Assembly (NCBI GenBank): GCA_029239605.1
Contig: JARBUO010000006.1
Coordinates: forward strand, 1 to 47,893
Source: Bacillota bacterium
Lineage (GTDB): Bacteria > Bacillota > Clostridia > Peptostreptococcales > Anaerovoracaceae
Direction of reading: 5' to 3'
DNA: 47,893 nucleotides
The position numbers were made by a program, and so were the translations under genes. This document shows, one piece after another, positions 1 to 9,639 of the stretch (positions within the stretch are counted from its first letter, which is position 1; the number at the start of each line of letters is the position of its first letter). The notes below the pieces were generated by a model. That model saw only the letters and a program-made list of their open reading frames with translations, was not told the DNA's origin and did no database searches.

Positions 1-1100
1 CTTTGATAGATCACATAGGGAACGGGGGTCGAAGAATGGGTCCGGATGGCCAGCGGTGTTCGGTGGTCCGGAACAATCAACACTTTAAAGGTTTCCCCGC
101 TGGAATAAAGATATTCCAGAATTGGCTTCAGGACCAGCTCGTCAATCATTTCCAGTGACTTCACTTTTCCTTCCAGATCTCCCTGATGGGAACACTCGTC
201 GGGCGCTTCAAGATGCAGATATACGAAATCCTTCCCCTTTCGGAACTCTTCTATTGTTGCTTCCGCTTTTCCTTTAAAATTGGTATGGATGGTGCCGGTA
301 GCACCCTCTACGTCCACACTGCTGAGACCCGCACAAATAGCGATCCCTTTGATCAGATCCACCGCAGAGATAGCAGTTCCGGTGATTTGGTACTTTTCCG
401 AGAAGGATGGCAAGCTCGGTTTTTTTCCCTGACCCCAGATCCAGATGGAATTGGCAGGATTGAGCCCTTTCCGGATGCGTTCCTGGTTAACGGGATGGGA
501 TTTTAGAAGTTCATAACTCTTTTTCATCATCTCGGTAAGAAACGCAGAACCTTCTCCTTTCGGCAGGTGTGCACCTGCTTTTTGTGTCAGAACGTCATGA
601 GGAGGTGTAAGGTCATAGTTTGTTGATCCATTTTTAACGATTAGCGCATGCCGATAGCTGACACCGGGATAAAATTGCAGCGTATCCGTTCCAAAGCTTT
701 CATTGATATATTCAATTAATATCTTTGCCTCTTCACTGGTAATATCTCCTGAACTGTGGTCCGTAATGGTAAGTTCTTCATAGATTCCGTCGCCTGACAG
801 CGTTACCAGATTGGTACGAAATGCAACGTCTGTATCCGAAAGATCAATGCCCATGCTCGCTGCTTCCAGAGGTGATCTGCCGGTATGATATACGGCGGGA
901 TCATATCCCATGACAGAAAGGTTCGCCGCATCGCTTCCGGGGGCGATCCCAGGCGGTATGGTTCTCACAAGACCGACCATACCCTTCTGTGCCAACTGAT
1001 TTATATTTTGCATTTTTGCTGCCTGCAGGGGGGTCTGATTGCCCAGCATGGCAACTTCCTCATCCCCCGCTCCGTCTGGCACCAAAACCAGGTATTTCAT
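1..1100 (-). CDS. apgM: Cofactor-independent phosphoglycerate mutase, archaeal ApgM type (3' end cut by window edge)
   Basis: At least 366 residues are visible; the C-terminus runs off the left edge. The start ATG (1098-1100) follows AAAGGAG. The N-terminus MKYLVLVPDGAGDE carries the metal-binding Asp of the alkaline-phosphatase superfamily, and GSDAANLSVMGYDP holds the Ser region of the active site. Further on, HTNFKGKAEA, HLEAPDECSHQGD and VPDHRTP give the His/Asp metal ligands. The family interconverts 3- and 2-phosphoglycerate; some bacterial members have been proposed to be homoserine kinases. It follows serC in the same direction with a 93-bp gap that contains an imperfect hairpin (1124-1154, arms about 13 bp), so it is probably in one operon with serC and shares the 3-phosphoglycerate node. 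Family assignment is firm; the homoserine kinase alternative cannot be excluded. Confidence 0.88.
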   Translation of the reverse strand, partial: MKYLVLVPDGAGDEEVAMLGNQTPLQAAKMQNINQLAQKGMVGLVRTIPPGIAPGSDAANLSVMGYDPAVYHTGRSPLEAASMGIDLSDTDVAFRTNLVTLSGDGIYEELTITDHSSGDITSEEAKILIEYINESFGTDTLQFYPGVSYRHALIVKNGSTNYDLTPPHDVLTQKAGAHLPKGEGSAFLTEMMKKSYELLKSHPVNQERIRKGLNPANSIWIWGQGKKPSLPSFSEKYQITGTAISAVDLIKGIAICAGLSSVDVEGATGTIHTNFKGKAEATIEEFRKGKDFVYLHLEAPDECSHQGDLEGKVKSLEMIDELVLKPILEYLYSSGETFKVLIVPDHRTPLAIRTHSSTPVPYVIYQ

Positions 1101-1193
1101 AGTTGTCTCCTTTATAAACAGAAATGCTCTCTTTATGATACCATAAGAAAGCATCTCTTTTGTGATAAATTTGTGTTTTTCGACAATGAATTC

Positions 1194-2288
1194 TTATTTG
1201 CAGTTCTCTGCTTCGAACTTCTTCATGAAGGCAATCAAAGCATCGACTCCAGCTGCCGGCATCGCATTATAAATGCTTGCTCTCATACCGCCGATGGAAC
1301 GGTGCCCACCGAGATTATGAAGCCCTGCCGCCTTTGCTTCCTTTGTAAATTTCTTGTCCAGCGTCTCATCTCCTGTGATAAAGACCACATTCATAAGGGA
1401 TCTGTCCTTTACCGCCACGGGGCAGCTGTAAAGCTTACTCTCATCAATGTAATCATAGAGCTTCTTTGCTTTTTGTCTATTGGCTTTCTCAAGTTCTGCA
1501 ACTCCGCCAAGGGTTTGAATGTGCTTAAACACTTCACCAGCCATGTAGATTCCGAAAGTAGGCGGTGTATTGTACATGGATTCATTATTTACATGAATCT
1601 TATAATCCAGATAAATGGGGGTATTCTTCGGTGCAAAACCGATAAGATCATCGCGGATAATTACGATGACCACGCCTGCTGGCCCGATATTTTTCTGTGC
1701 TCCTGCATAGATCAGTCCAAATTTGGATACGTCAACCTCGTCGGAAAGAATGCAGGAAGAAAGATCACCGACAAGAGGAATATCTCCCGTATCCGGTATG
1801 TAGGGATATCTCGTTCCATAAATTGTATTGTTCAGCGTGATATGCACATAATCTGCATCTGGTGTAAATTCTTCGCGTTTCACCTCAGGAATATACGTAA
1901 AATTACTTTCCTCTGAAGAAGCGATTGCTCTGATCTCTCCGAATTTTTGTGCTTCTTCATAAGCCTTCTTTGCCCAAGCTCCCGTTATAATATAATCTGC
2001 TTTCTTGGATTTGCGCAGCAGGTTGATGGGAATCATGGAAAACTGCAATGTTGCGCCGCCCTGAAGGAACAGCACTTTATAGTTATCAGGGATATTCATA
2101 ATATCTCTGAGGTTTTTTTCAGCCGAATGAAGGATCTCTTCAAATTCCGCGGAACGATGGCTCATTTCCATAACGGACATGCCGCAGCCATTATAATTCG
2201 TTAGTTGTTCTGCAGCTTGTTCCATAACCTCTAAGGGAAGCATGGAGGGTCCTGCCGAAAAATTGTATACTCTTTCTTTTTGATTCAT
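1194..2288 (-). CDS. serC: Phosphoserine aminotransferase
   Basis: This 364-aa PLP enzyme converts 3-phosphohydroxypyruvate and glutamate to phosphoserine, the second step of serine synthesis. It starts with YNFSAGPSMLP, typical of SerC, and has the PLP-lysine segment YAGAQKNIGPAG near residue 197 and the C-terminal GGHRSIGGMRASIYNAMP that contacts the substrate phosphate. Length matches the family (about 360). I chose the ATG at 2286-2288, which lies about 9 nt after GGAGGTGG; an upstream in-frame TTG is next to it. It is divergent from serA across a palindromic promoter region and is followed by apgM. Confidence 0.96.
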   Translation of the reverse strand: MNQKERVYNFSAGPSMLPLEVMEQAAEQLTNYNGCGMSVMEMSHRSAEFEEILHSAEKNLRDIMNIPDNYKVLFLQGGATLQFSMIPINLLRKSKKADYIITGAWAKKAYEEAQKFGEIRAIASSEESNFTYIPEVKREEFTPDADYVHITLNNTIYGTRYPYIPDTGDIPLVGDLSSCILSDEVDVSKFGLIYAGAQKNIGPAGVVIVIIRDDLIGFAPKNTPIYLDYKIHVNNESMYNTPPTFGIYMAGEVFKHIQTLGGVAELEKANRQKAKKLYDYIDESKLYSCPVAVKDRSLMNVVFITGDETLDKKFTKEAKAAGLHNLGGHRSIGGMRASIYNAMPAAGVDALIAFMKKFEAENCK

Positions 2289-2320
2289 CAATTATTCCAC
2301 CTCCAATTTGATAATGAATA

Positions 2321-2349
2321 ATTATATCACTTTACGCACGGCGCGTAAA
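2321..2349 (-). promoter_or_regulatory. serC promoter (mirror image of the serA promoter)
   Basis: On the minus strand, TTTACG (2344-2349) and TATAAT (2321-2326) are separated by exactly 17 bp. This is the reverse-complement twin of the serA promoter, because both lie in one perfect inverted repeat. The predicted RNA start is near 2314, giving a leader of about 25 nt. Confidence 0.7.
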
Positions 2350-2359
2350 GTGATATAAT
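2331..2359 (+). promoter_or_regulatory. serA promoter
   Basis: TTTACG (2331-2336), a 17-bp spacer and a consensus TATAAT (2354-2359). The predicted start near 2366 gives a leader of about 60 nt before the serA ATG. It overlaps the serC promoter almost completely, so the two cannot easily be occupied by polymerase together. Confidence 0.7.
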
Positions 2360-2424
2360 TCTACCTAATACTTATAGAAAAACGCAATGCTTATAAAATT
2401 TTTGAATCAGGAGAGTTGGAGAAA

Positions 2425-3579
2425 ATGTATAAAATAGCCACCTTAAATAAGATCTCAAACAAAGGGCTGGAACGGTTCAGCGATCGATATACTGTAAGCG
2501 ATGATACTGCAGGAGCGCACGGAATTCTTCTCAGAAGTCAGGATATGCATTCCATGGAGCTTCCGGAATCACTGCTGGCAATTGCAAGAGCGGGAGCAGG
2601 CGTCAACAACATTCCCGTCGAAGAATGCTCCAAGAAAGGAATCGTCGTTTTCAATACCCCCGGAGCCAACGCCAATGCGGTAAAAGAGCTTGTGCTTACC
2701 GGTATTCTCATGTCTGCAAGAAATGTTTCCAGCGCAATTGCATGGACAAAAACACTGACTGAAGATATTTCCAAAACAGTTGAAAAGAACAAGTCCCAAT
2801 TTGCCGGACATGAAATAAAAGGAAAAGTGCTTGGGGTTGTGGGTCTTGGTGCCATCGGCGTAATGGTGGCCAACGCTGCAGAAAGCCTTGGCATGCACGT
2901 GATCGGCTACGATCCCTACATGTCGATTCAATCCGCCCACGAGCTGTCCCGTACCGTAGACGTGTATGAATCCCTCGATCTCCTTCTTCCAAAATGTGAT
3001 TACATCACAATTCACGTACCCTTTATGGAAAACACAAAGGAACTGATCAATGAAAAGCGCTTTAGCCTCATGAAAGACGGCGTATGCCTTCTTAACTTCT
3101 CAAGAGATCAGATCGTCAGTGAAGCTGACATTCTGAAAGCACTGGAAACCGGAAAGGTTCGCAGATATGTAACTGACTTCCCATCAGAGAAGTTCCTCTG
3201 CAATGACAGGGCGATCTGTATTCCTCATCTCGGTGCTTCCACAAAAGAATCGGAAGAAAACTGTGCAAGAATGGCTGTGGATCAAATGATGGACTATCTG
3301 GAAAACGGCAACATTACCAATTCCGTTAACTTTCCCAATTGTTCTTTGGGGATTTGTACTTCCCAAAACAGAATTGCAGTGCTGAACAAGAATGTTCCTG
3401 CTATGCTGGGAAAAATTACAGGAATATTAGCCGATATGAACATCAACATCAGCGACCTGAACAATAGAAGCAAAGGTGAATTGGCTTACACCCTCATCGA
3501 CATCGACTCTGAGGTTGACGAAGCGGCACTAAAACAAGCCCTGAATGTCAATGGTATCATTTCCGTAAGAGTTATCTAA
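2425..3579 (+). CDS. serA: D-3-phosphoglycerate dehydrogenase with C-terminal ACT domain
   Basis: This 384-aa NAD-dependent enzyme oxidises 3-phosphoglycerate, the first committed step of serine synthesis. Visible features are the substrate-binding loop RAGAGVNNIP, the Rossmann motif VVGLGAIG with YDPY at the end of the second strand, the His of CIPHLGASTKESEEN, and an ACT domain in the last 75 residues (VPAMLGKITGILADMNINI). The usual NTARGG loop is replaced by NFSRDQIV, which keeps Arg. The ATG at 2425 sits 9 nt after AGGAGAG (2409-2415); an in-frame TTG at 2416 overlaps the ribosome site and is unlikely. The ACT domain suggests serine feedback. Confidence 0.94.
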   Translation: MYKIATLNKISNKGLERFSDRYTVSDDTAGAHGILLRSQDMHSMELPESLLAIARAGAGVNNIPVEECSKKGIVVFNTPGANANAVKELVLTGILMSARNVSSAIAWTKTLTEDISKTVEKNKSQFAGHEIKGKVLGVVGLGAIGVMVANAAESLGMHVIGYDPYMSIQSAHELSRTVDVYESLDLLLPKCDYITIHVPFMENTKELINEKRFSLMKDGVCLLNFSRDQIVSEADILKALETGKVRRYVTDFPSEKFLCNDRAICIPHLGASTKESEENCARMAVDQMMDYLENGNITNSVNFPNCSLGICTSQNRIAVLNKNVPAMLGKITGILADMNINISDLNNRSKGELAYTLIDIDSEVDEAALKQALNVNGIISVRVI

Positions 3580-3671
3580 TTCAAAAGAGTTTCTAATCGG
3601 TATTTAAAAGGAAGCAAGCGGTAACGGTTCTGTCTTCCGGCTAGACCCGTATCTCACATCTTTGTTTTAAA

Positions 3672-3709
3672 GAGGCACTTGGCAGCATTCTTTGCATGCC
3701 AAGTGCCTC
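3672..3709. terminator. Stem-loop between convergent serA and the V-ATPase operon
   Basis: A perfect 13-bp stem (3672-3684 with 3697-3709) surrounds a 12-nt loop. Neither side has a long T run (minus side CTCTTTAAAAC, plus side CAATTGATT), so termination may be modest. It lies between two converging transcription units and could serve both. Confidence 0.6.
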
Positions 3710-3776
3710 AATTGATTCAGTCCATTCCTCAGCTCAGGGAAATCTGCTCTCCTTTTCTTTGAGAAAACCGAGCCGG

Positions 3777-4436
3777 TTATTCCTGATACCCGTGAGCCTC
3801 TTTCAGTATCATGTCCTTAACCTTCATAAGACGGGTAATATTACCTCGTTCATTCTCTTCCAACTTCATGGATATATATCGAATCTTCTCCGTCATGTTT
3901 GGAATCATAACATATTCCAATGCACTTACCCGGCGCCGGGTCTTTTCAATTTCCTCCGCAAGCAGCTGAGTGGTTTTTTCCACCTCCGCCAGTTTCAGCA
4001 TATCCTGAAAAACCTGAGAAAGTGATGCTACAGCGGCATCAAGTTCACCTGATGTCATGGCAAAGCCGTAGGGGAAGATTTCACTTGGATCGTCGCTGCG
4101 GGTTTTAAACCCATACACCGGAACATTGACACTCATGATATTGCAGTATGCTACATCCAGTGCTACGGACTGCTTCGGATAAAGCAGCGCCTGTTCCATC
4201 ATACTGGGCGACATGAGTGCGGATGCCACAGCGAACGAAGCATGTGACTTCATCAAGGCTTCTTCGACTCTTATACGAAGTTCCTTGTTTAAACGTACGA
4301 GATCAAGGAACTGTTTCATCAGCTCATCCCGCTTATCCTTCAGAAGCTTGTGGCCTCTGCGGGCCGTTTTCAGCCGGTTTTTTAAGCGGGTAAGCTCCAT
4401 TCTCGTCATATTGGTCGTTGTTGATGAGGTAGCCAT
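3777..4436 (-). CDS. atpD: V-type ATPase subunit D
   Basis: This 219-aa protein is the central rotor shaft of the V1 part. It has the family N-terminus with PTK-like opening (here NMTRMELTRLKNRLKTARRG) followed by a long coiled coil (about residues 15-75) and a second one (about 130-205, TRRRVSALEYVMIPNMTEKI). It is the last gene of the operon, 17 bp after atpB, and starts at an ATG after GGGGGCG. Length fits the family (about 210). The two helices form the left-handed coiled coil that turns inside the A3B3 ring. Confidence 0.95.
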   Translation of the reverse strand: MATSSTTTNMTRMELTRLKNRLKTARRGHKLLKDKRDELMKQFLDLVRLNKELRIRVEEALMKSHASFAVASALMSPSMMEQALLYPKQSVALDVAYCNIMSVNVPVYGFKTRSDDPSEIFPYGFAMTSGELDAAVASLSQVFQDMLKLAEVEKTTQLLAEEIEKTRRRVSALEYVMIPNMTEKIRYISMKLEENERGNITRLMKVKDMILKEAHGYQE

Positions 4437-4453
4437 TTGTTATCGCCCCCCTG

Positions 4454-5833
4454 TCAATCTTTCTTCTTCGGCAGATACTTTTCAATAAGTTCCGTGCTGA
4501 TTCGTTTCAGTTCAGATGTAGGAAGCATGGACAGAAGCTCCCATCCCAGATTCAGTGTTTCTTCAATGGACCGATTTTCATCGCTGCCCTGAGCAACGTA
4601 ACGCTTTTCAAATTCATCCGCAAACTTAGCAAAGATCAGGTCGGTTTCGCACAGAGCCGCTTCTCCCAGAATCGTCATCAGCTCCTTCATTTCCTTTCCC
4701 GTGGCATAGGCTGCAAAGAGCTGATTCATGGTGCCGGAATGATCCTCTCTGGTCTTCCCTTTGCCGATCCCTTTATCCTTCAGTCGGGAAAGAGATGGAA
4801 GCACATCCACCGGAGGCCTTATTCCTTTGCGGAACAGCTCCCTTGAGAGAATGATCTGTCCCTCGGTAATATACCCCGTGAGGTCAGGAATCGGATGAGT
4901 CTTATCATCCTCGGGCATGGTCAGAATTGGAATCATCGTAATAGAACCCTCATTGCCCAGTCTTCTTCCCGCACGCTCATACATGGTTGCCAGATCCGTA
5001 TACAGGTACCCCGGGTAACCGCGGCGCCCCGGAACTTCCTTACGGGCGGCGGAAACTTCCCGTAGTGCCTCTGCATAATTTGTAATATCAGTGAGGATGA
5101 CGAGAACGTGCATCCCCTTTTCAAAAGCCAGATACTCTGCAGCAGTAAGGGCCATACGAGGCGTTGAGATACGCTCTACGGCAGGGTCGTTTGCCAAGTT
5201 TGTAAAAAGAACCGTCCGGTCAAGGGCTCCTGTGCGCCGGAACTCCTGAACGAAGAAATTTGCCTCTTCAAAGGTAATTCCTATGGCTGCGAACACAACA
5301 GCGAAATTAGAAGAGGTTCCAAGTACTTTCGCCTGTCTTGCAATCTGAGCCGCCAGATCTGCGTGGGGCAGCCCGGATCCCGAAAAGATAGGAAGTTTCT
5401 GTCCGCGCACCAGCGTATTCAGACCATCGATGGTTGAAATACCCGTCTGAATAAACTCTGAGGGGTAATCCCTTGCCGCAGGATTCATGGGAAGTCCATT
5501 GATATCCCGATGTTCTTCCGCAAGGATTTCAGGCCCTCCGTCAATGGGTACCCCCATTCCGCTGAACACTCTTCCCAGCATATCGCCGGATACGCCAAGC
5601 TCCAAGCTATGGCCGAGAAAACGAACCTTGGACTGAGCAAGATTGATTCCTGCAGAGCTATCGAACAGCTGAACCACCGCCTTGTCCTCGTGAACTTCCA
5701 GTACCTTGCAGCGCCGAAGCTGTCCGTCGGGCAACTCGATTTCCCCCAGTTCGTCATATGTAACATCCTGTACCTTGCGAACCACCATCAGAGGGCCGGA
5801 AATCTCATGGATGGTACGATATTCTTTAATCAT
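4454..5833 (-). CDS. atpB: V-type ATPase non-catalytic subunit B
   Basis: This 459-aa protein alternates with A in the A3B3 head and contributes the arginine side of the nucleotide site. The P-loop position is degenerate ([15 protein letters not shown]), as expected for B subunits, and the conserved [24 protein letters not shown] is present. The start overlaps the last 8 nt of atpA, which implies translational coupling. Length is normal (about 460). Confidence 0.97.
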   Translation of the reverse strand: MIKEYRTIHEISGPLMVVRKVQDVTYDELGEIELPDGQLRRCKVLEVHEDKAVVQLFDSSAGINLAQSKVRFLGHSLELGVSGDMLGRVFSGMGVPIDGGPEILAEEHRDINGLPMNPAARDYPSEFIQTGISTIDGLNTLVRGQKLPIFSGSGLPHADLAAQIARQAKVLGTSSNFAVVFAAIGITFEEANFFVQEFRRTGALDRTVLFTNLANDPAVERISTPRMALTAAEYLAFEKGMHVLVILTDITNYAEALREVSAARKEVPGRRGYPGYLYTDLATMYERAGRRLGNEGSITMIPILTMPEDDKTHPIPDLTGYITEGQIILSRELFRKGIRPPVDVLPSLSRLKDKGIGKGKTREDHSGTMNQLFAAYATGKEMKELMTILGEAALCETDLIFAKFADEFEKRYVAQGSDENRSIEETLNLGWELLSMLPTSELKRISTELIEKYLPKKKD

Positions 5834-7604
5834 TTCCCTTTCCTCCTTTTGCGGCTATCATATCAATTTCCTTTTCCATCAATTCTTCAATTTCCTGATA
5901 GACTCGTGCATAATCCGCCTCGGGAACACCCTTGGCCCGGCCGATTTTTTCTCTCGCGGAAATGCAGAATAATTCCTGAAGATCTGAGCACTGTTCCAGC
6001 CCAGCCCTTGCAAGGCTGTCATAGCGCAGGATCAGATGCATCAGCTTTGCCTGACGGTCATAGGAGGAATAGCTGTCAATGTCAACGAAAGCATTCTGCT
6101 GAAGGAAGTCTTCCCGGATCATCTTTGCTGTTTCCAGCGTCAGCTGATCTTCATAGGAGAGAGAGTCTTTGCCCACCAGCTGAACGATTTCGTTAAGTGT
6201 CGCCTCTTCCTGAAGAATGCGCAGCGCTCTTTCCCTGTTAAGAAAGTATTCTTTTCCGAGGTTTTCGTCATACCAGGGCTTCAGGGTGTCAAGATACAGA
6301 GAATAGGAGGTAAGCCAATTCACTGCGGGGAAGTGCCTTCTGTATGCAAGGCTGGCATCCAATCCCCAAAATACCTTGACGATCCGCATGGTTCCCTGGG
6401 AAACAGGTTCGGAGATATCCCCTCCCGGAGGGGATACTGCGCCAATGGCAGTCAAAGAACCCCTTCGCGCATCCTTACCCATGCAGGCAACCGTGCCCGC
6501 CCTCTCATAAAACTGTGCGAGCCGGGAGCTAAGATAAGCGGGATATCCCTCTTCCCCGGGCATTTCTTCCAGCCGCCCGGACATTTCACGAAGGGCCTCC
6601 GCCCACCTTGAAGTGGAATCGGCAATAACCGCTACCGCATATCCCATATCACGGAAATATTCCGCAATGGTGATTCCTGTATAGATCGATGCCTCGCGGG
6701 CAGCTACGGGCATATCGGATGTGTTTGCAATCATGACCGTTCGCTTCATTAACGACTCTCCCGTTCTGGGGTCAGTCAGTTCAGGAAATTCACGGAGTAC
6801 GTCGGTCATTTCATTGCCTCGTTCTCCGCATCCGATATAGATTACCACATCAACGTCAGACCATTTCGCCAGCTGATGCTGCACCACGGTTTTCCCTGAG
6901 CCGAAAGGCCCTGGAACTGCTGCAGTGCCTCCCTTCGCAATGGGAAAGAGGGTATCAATGATCCGCTGCCCGCTGGATAGTGGCTGTGTGGGCGGAAATT
7001 TTTCTTTATACGGTCTGCCGATCCGGACCGGCCACTTCTGCATCATCGTCAGCTCTTTTTCCTCACCATCCACAGTTTTTAATACCGCAACCGTATCCAT
7101 AACTGTAAAGAGTCCGCTTTGGATGGACACCAATGTACCGGAGACTGCCGGAGGAACCATAATCCTGTGCAGAAGCACAGGGCCCTCCTGTACGGTGCCT
7201 ACGATGTCCCCACCGGTTAACTGATCCCCCACTTTTGCGGTGGGGGTGAATTCCCATTTACTTTCCCGGTTCAGCGATGGTACTTCGATCCCTCGCGTAA
7301 TCGTCGGTCCGGTCAGTTTCATGATTTCTTCCAGAGGACGTTGGATTCCGTCGTAAATGGTTCCGATCATTCCCGGCCCCAGCTCGACAGAAAGAGGTGC
7401 GCCGGTGGTTTCCACCAGGGCCCCCGGCCCCAGTCCGGAGGTTTCTTCATATACCTGAATAAAAGCGCTGTCACCAGTCATGTTCAGAATCTCACCAATG
7501 AGCCGCTGTTCTCCAACACGGACCACGTCCGCCATACTCGCATCGGCCAGTCCGGTAGCTACCACCAGAGGACCGGATACTTTTACAATTCTACCTTTGC
7601 TCAT
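5826..7604 (-). CDS. atpA: V-type ATPase catalytic subunit A
   Basis: This 592-aa subunit hydrolyses or makes ATP. It has the Walker A motif [13 protein letters not shown] near residue 230, the catalytic-Glu region [14 protein letters not shown] and the V/A-type non-homologous insert (about residues 115-185) that separates it from F-type beta. The length is close to Enterococcus hirae NtpA. It lies 63 bp after atpF and overlaps atpB. The start ATG follows AACAGGAAT. Confidence 0.97.
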   Translation of the reverse strand: MSKGRIVKVSGPLVVATGLADASMADVVRVGEQRLIGEILNMTGDSAFIQVYEETSGLGPGALVETTGAPLSVELGPGMIGTIYDGIQRPLEEIMKLTGPTITRGIEVPSLNRESKWEFTPTAKVGDQLTGGDIVGTVQEGPVLLHRIMVPPAVSGTLVSIQSGLFTVMDTVAVLKTVDGEEKELTMMQKWPVRIGRPYKEKFPPTQPLSSGQRIIDTLFPIAKGGTAAVPGPFGSGKTVVQHQLAKWSDVDVVIYIGCGERGNEMTDVLREFPELTDPRTGESLMKRTVMIANTSDMPVAAREASIYTGITIAEYFRDMGYAVAVIADSTSRWAEALREMSGRLEEMPGEEGYPAYLSSRLAQFYERAGTVACMGKDARRGSLTAIGAVSPPGGDISEPVSQGTMRIVKVFWGLDASLAYRRHFPAVNWLTSYSLYLDTLKPWYDENLGKEYFLNRERALRILQEEATLNEIVQLVGKDSLSYEDQLTLETAKMIREDFLQQNAFVDIDSYSSYDRQAKLMHLILRYDSLARAGLEQCSDLQELFCISAREKIGRAKGVPEADYARVYQEIEELMEKEIDMIAAKGGKGND

Positions 7605-7667
7605 ATTCCTGTTCCCTTCTTATTAAAGTGATTTATCAAGGCTAACAAAAGGGTTTGTGCGTTGTCT

Positions 7668-7982
7668 TTAATCATTGAAAATATCAACGCCGACCGCCCG
7701 TTCCACTGAGCATTTCAGATTTTTCATACCGATGCCCAGGCTGCCCTGCCTGCCGGGGATGAGAATGATCGCAGGCATAACCTCGTCCTTGTATTGGGCA
7801 ATCTCCTGAGGGATCTGAGCAGCCAGCGTCTCAGTAATATAAATCACCGCATATTTCTTTCGTGCCAATCCATGGATCTGTTCAGCCGCCTGCTCCTTTG
7901 AGTCGGCAAAAAATACCTGCAGCCCCAAAGCCTTAAAGCCCAGCACGCTGTCCCGATCGCCTAAAACAGCCACATTATACAT
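7668..7982 (-). CDS. atpF: V-type ATPase subunit F (NtpG type)
   Basis: This 104-aa small rotor protein binds subunit D. The start MYNVAVLGDRDSVLGFKALG matches the family N-terminus, so I prefer the ATG at 7980-7982 over the GTG at 7991 three codons upstream. The segment YAVIYITETLA and the C-terminal VERAVGVDIF are typical. Its first codons overlap the end of atpC by 8 nt, again suggesting coupling. Confidence 0.9.
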   Translation of the reverse strand: MYNVAVLGDRDSVLGFKALGLQVFFADSKEQAAEQIHGLARKKYAVIYITETLAAQIPQEIAQYKDEVMPAIILIPGRQGSLGIGMKNLKCSVERAVGVDIFND

Positions 7983-8973
7983 AGATCTCACGCAACCTTT
8001 CCCGTATGGTCTCGCGATTCAGTCCGGCAGTAATCCCCGCCATGATGATGCGCACTGCAGTATATTCAGTCTCTTTTGCTGCCAGATAGGAAATGACCGG
8101 CTGTTCTCCAAACGGAACAAAGCGGGCATTGGACAAATAGTGACTGACGGCATCATCACAAAGCTTTTCAAAACGCGTCAACGCTCCTCCCTGAAGCGCC
8201 AGGGCCCCGGCAACAGCGGCCTCCCTCAGAGGCGAGGTCATATAGAATTCCTCCAACGAAGCACCCGAAACAACGGTCTCCACAATTCGGCTTCCATGAA
8301 TATTTCCTCCGTCGAATAACTTGGTGCGAAGAAATTCCGGACCCTTACCCATTCTGATCGTTCGAATAACAGATCTCAGATTTGCAGCATCGATTGAAAT
8401 TCGAACATAGCCGAAGAGGTAATCGCTCTTCGCTTTCTTAGCTGTAAGAAACAAATCCTCATAGTAGTACCGATCCAGTATGGTATCTGACATCTGCGGG
8501 TCTTTTGTTGCAGAGAGAACTTCTCTTGCTTCTGTGACCGCCTCCTGAAGCTTAGAGGGCAGATCTGAAAGTTCATTTTGCTGAATTCCTCGCAGAATCA
8601 CTGCCAGCGGTACGCGGCCGCAATCAGACAGCAGTCCGGTCCCATCTATTCCTTGCAGCATGGACTTTAATAACACTTTAGCGTTATGATAATCATCTTT
8701 TATTCGAAATACGTCCAGTATCTGGGGATTCGGCATAAAAAACCCGATTTCATGAAAGGTCTTCTGTCGCTCCGATGCAAGACTCTGTTCGAGACTTTCC
8801 ATGGAGCCAGCAGAAAACTCCCCGTAACCGCATTCCTGGAGAATCCTCACAACATCTTCCGTTTTTTCGGATTCAAGCATCATCTCCATCCGTTCGCGGT
8901 TCACCATATTATTTTCGAGAGAACGTACCCGAGCTGTGAGAAACAGATATTCCGTCTCATCAATTTTCGTCAT
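7975..8973 (-). CDS. atpC: V-type ATPase subunit C (V0 d-like)
   Basis: This 332-aa helical protein connects the rotor shaft to the membrane ring. MTKIDETEYLFLTARVRSLE is the typical N-terminus. I chose the ATG at 8971-8973, placed after GGGGAGGAAGG; an upstream in-frame Met at 9024 would run into atpE and has no better ribosome site. The segment YYYEDLFLTAKKAKSDYLFGYVRI resembles the central repeat of NtpC. It follows atpE by 28 bp. Confidence 0.92.
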   Translation of the reverse strand: MTKIDETEYLFLTARVRSLENNMVNRERMEMMLESEKTEDVVRILQECGYGEFSAGSMESLEQSLASERQKTFHEIGFFMPNPQILDVFRIKDDYHNAKVLLKSMLQGIDGTGLLSDCGRVPLAVILRGIQQNELSDLPSKLQEAVTEAREVLSATKDPQMSDTILDRYYYEDLFLTAKKAKSDYLFGYVRISIDAANLRSVIRTIRMGKGPEFLRTKLFDGGNIHGSRIVETVVSGASLEEFYMTSPLREAAVAGALALQGGALTRFEKLCDDAVSHYLSNARFVPFGEQPVISYLAAKETEYTAVRIIMAGITAGLNRETIRERLREIYV

Positions 8974-9001
8974 AAACCTTCCTCCCCTCGGTAAAAATGA
9001 A

Positions 9002-9592
9002 TCAGCCAAAAAGAATCTCCGCAAGTTCGGCAGACATCTCGTTTCGCAGCATGCGAATCAGACTTTCAAAGGTGCAATTGATCTCAATATCCTCGTCTCT
9101 GAGCAAGAGGCCGCCTTTGATGGGCCTTGCCTCTTCTGCAAGAGAGAGGTTCCCGCCGCCCGGAATCAGCCTGTTCGCTTCCTTAACAATATTCTCTCCT
9201 GCCTGTAATCGATCCTCTCGTGACAGGATAACCTCTTCCTTTCCGCTGATGGATGCCTTTGCTGCAAGCCTTGCCAACAGCATCCCGTATTCCTTTTCCG
9301 GCAAACTTCTAATCCGTTCCAACGCTGTATCAAACGCTCGATTCAGAAGTTCCTGCTTAACGGAAAGTTCAAGCTTTCTCGTATCCAGCACTGCAACTCC
9401 AGCCAGACGTTCAATCCGCTCATCCGCTGCAGCTTGGCCTCTGTCTAGAATTTCCCTGTGTTCCCTCCGGGCCGCCTCCTCATACCGAGCAGTGATTTCT
9501 TCCGCTTTGGCCTTCGCCTCACGGGTGATATCAGCAATTTCCTGTTCCGCATTCTGTACAATGCGTTCTGTGATCTTTTCGATTCCTTTCAT
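9002..9592 (-). CDS. atpE: V-type ATPase subunit E (peripheral stalk)
   Basis: This 196-aa protein forms the peripheral stator with the small coiled-coil subunit encoded at the head of the operon. The N-terminal half (about residues 5-90) is a charged coiled coil (EQEIADITREAKAKAEEITA) and the C-terminal half is the globular head that touches B (GGLLLRDEDIEINCTFESLI). Length is normal. It follows the second K gene after a 102-bp spacer that holds a relic of a proteolipid gene. Confidence 0.93.
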   Translation of the reverse strand: MKGIEKITERIVQNAEQEIADITREAKAKAEEITARYEEAARREHREILDRGQAAADERIERLAGVAVLDTRKLELSVKQELLNRAFDTALERIRSLPEKEYGMLLARLAAKASISGKEEVILSREDRLQAGENIVKEANRLIPGGGNLSLAEEARPIKGGLLLRDEDIEINCTFESLIRMLRNEMSAELAEILFG

Positions 9593-9639
9593 GAATATAG
9601 GCCGTCCTTTCGATGGGATATTGATGCAACACTTCCACT

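Larger units (their letters stand above)
2320..2360. repeat. 41-bp palindrome between serC and serA
   Basis: Two perfect 18-bp arms (2320-2337 and 2343-2360) surround the 5-nt spacer ACGGC. The arms contain the -10 boxes of both divergent promoters at their outer ends and both -35 boxes near the centre. It could also be bound by a dimeric regulator; that is inference. Confidence 0.85.

Noticed and set aside
885-1916. Long plus-strand frame opposite serC/apgM
   Set aside because: It lies antisense to serC, has no ribosome site and its product looks like random Cys/His-rich sequence.
5510-6196. 228-codon plus-strand frame opposite atpA/atpB
   Set aside because: Shadow of two well-identified V-ATPase genes; no family features.
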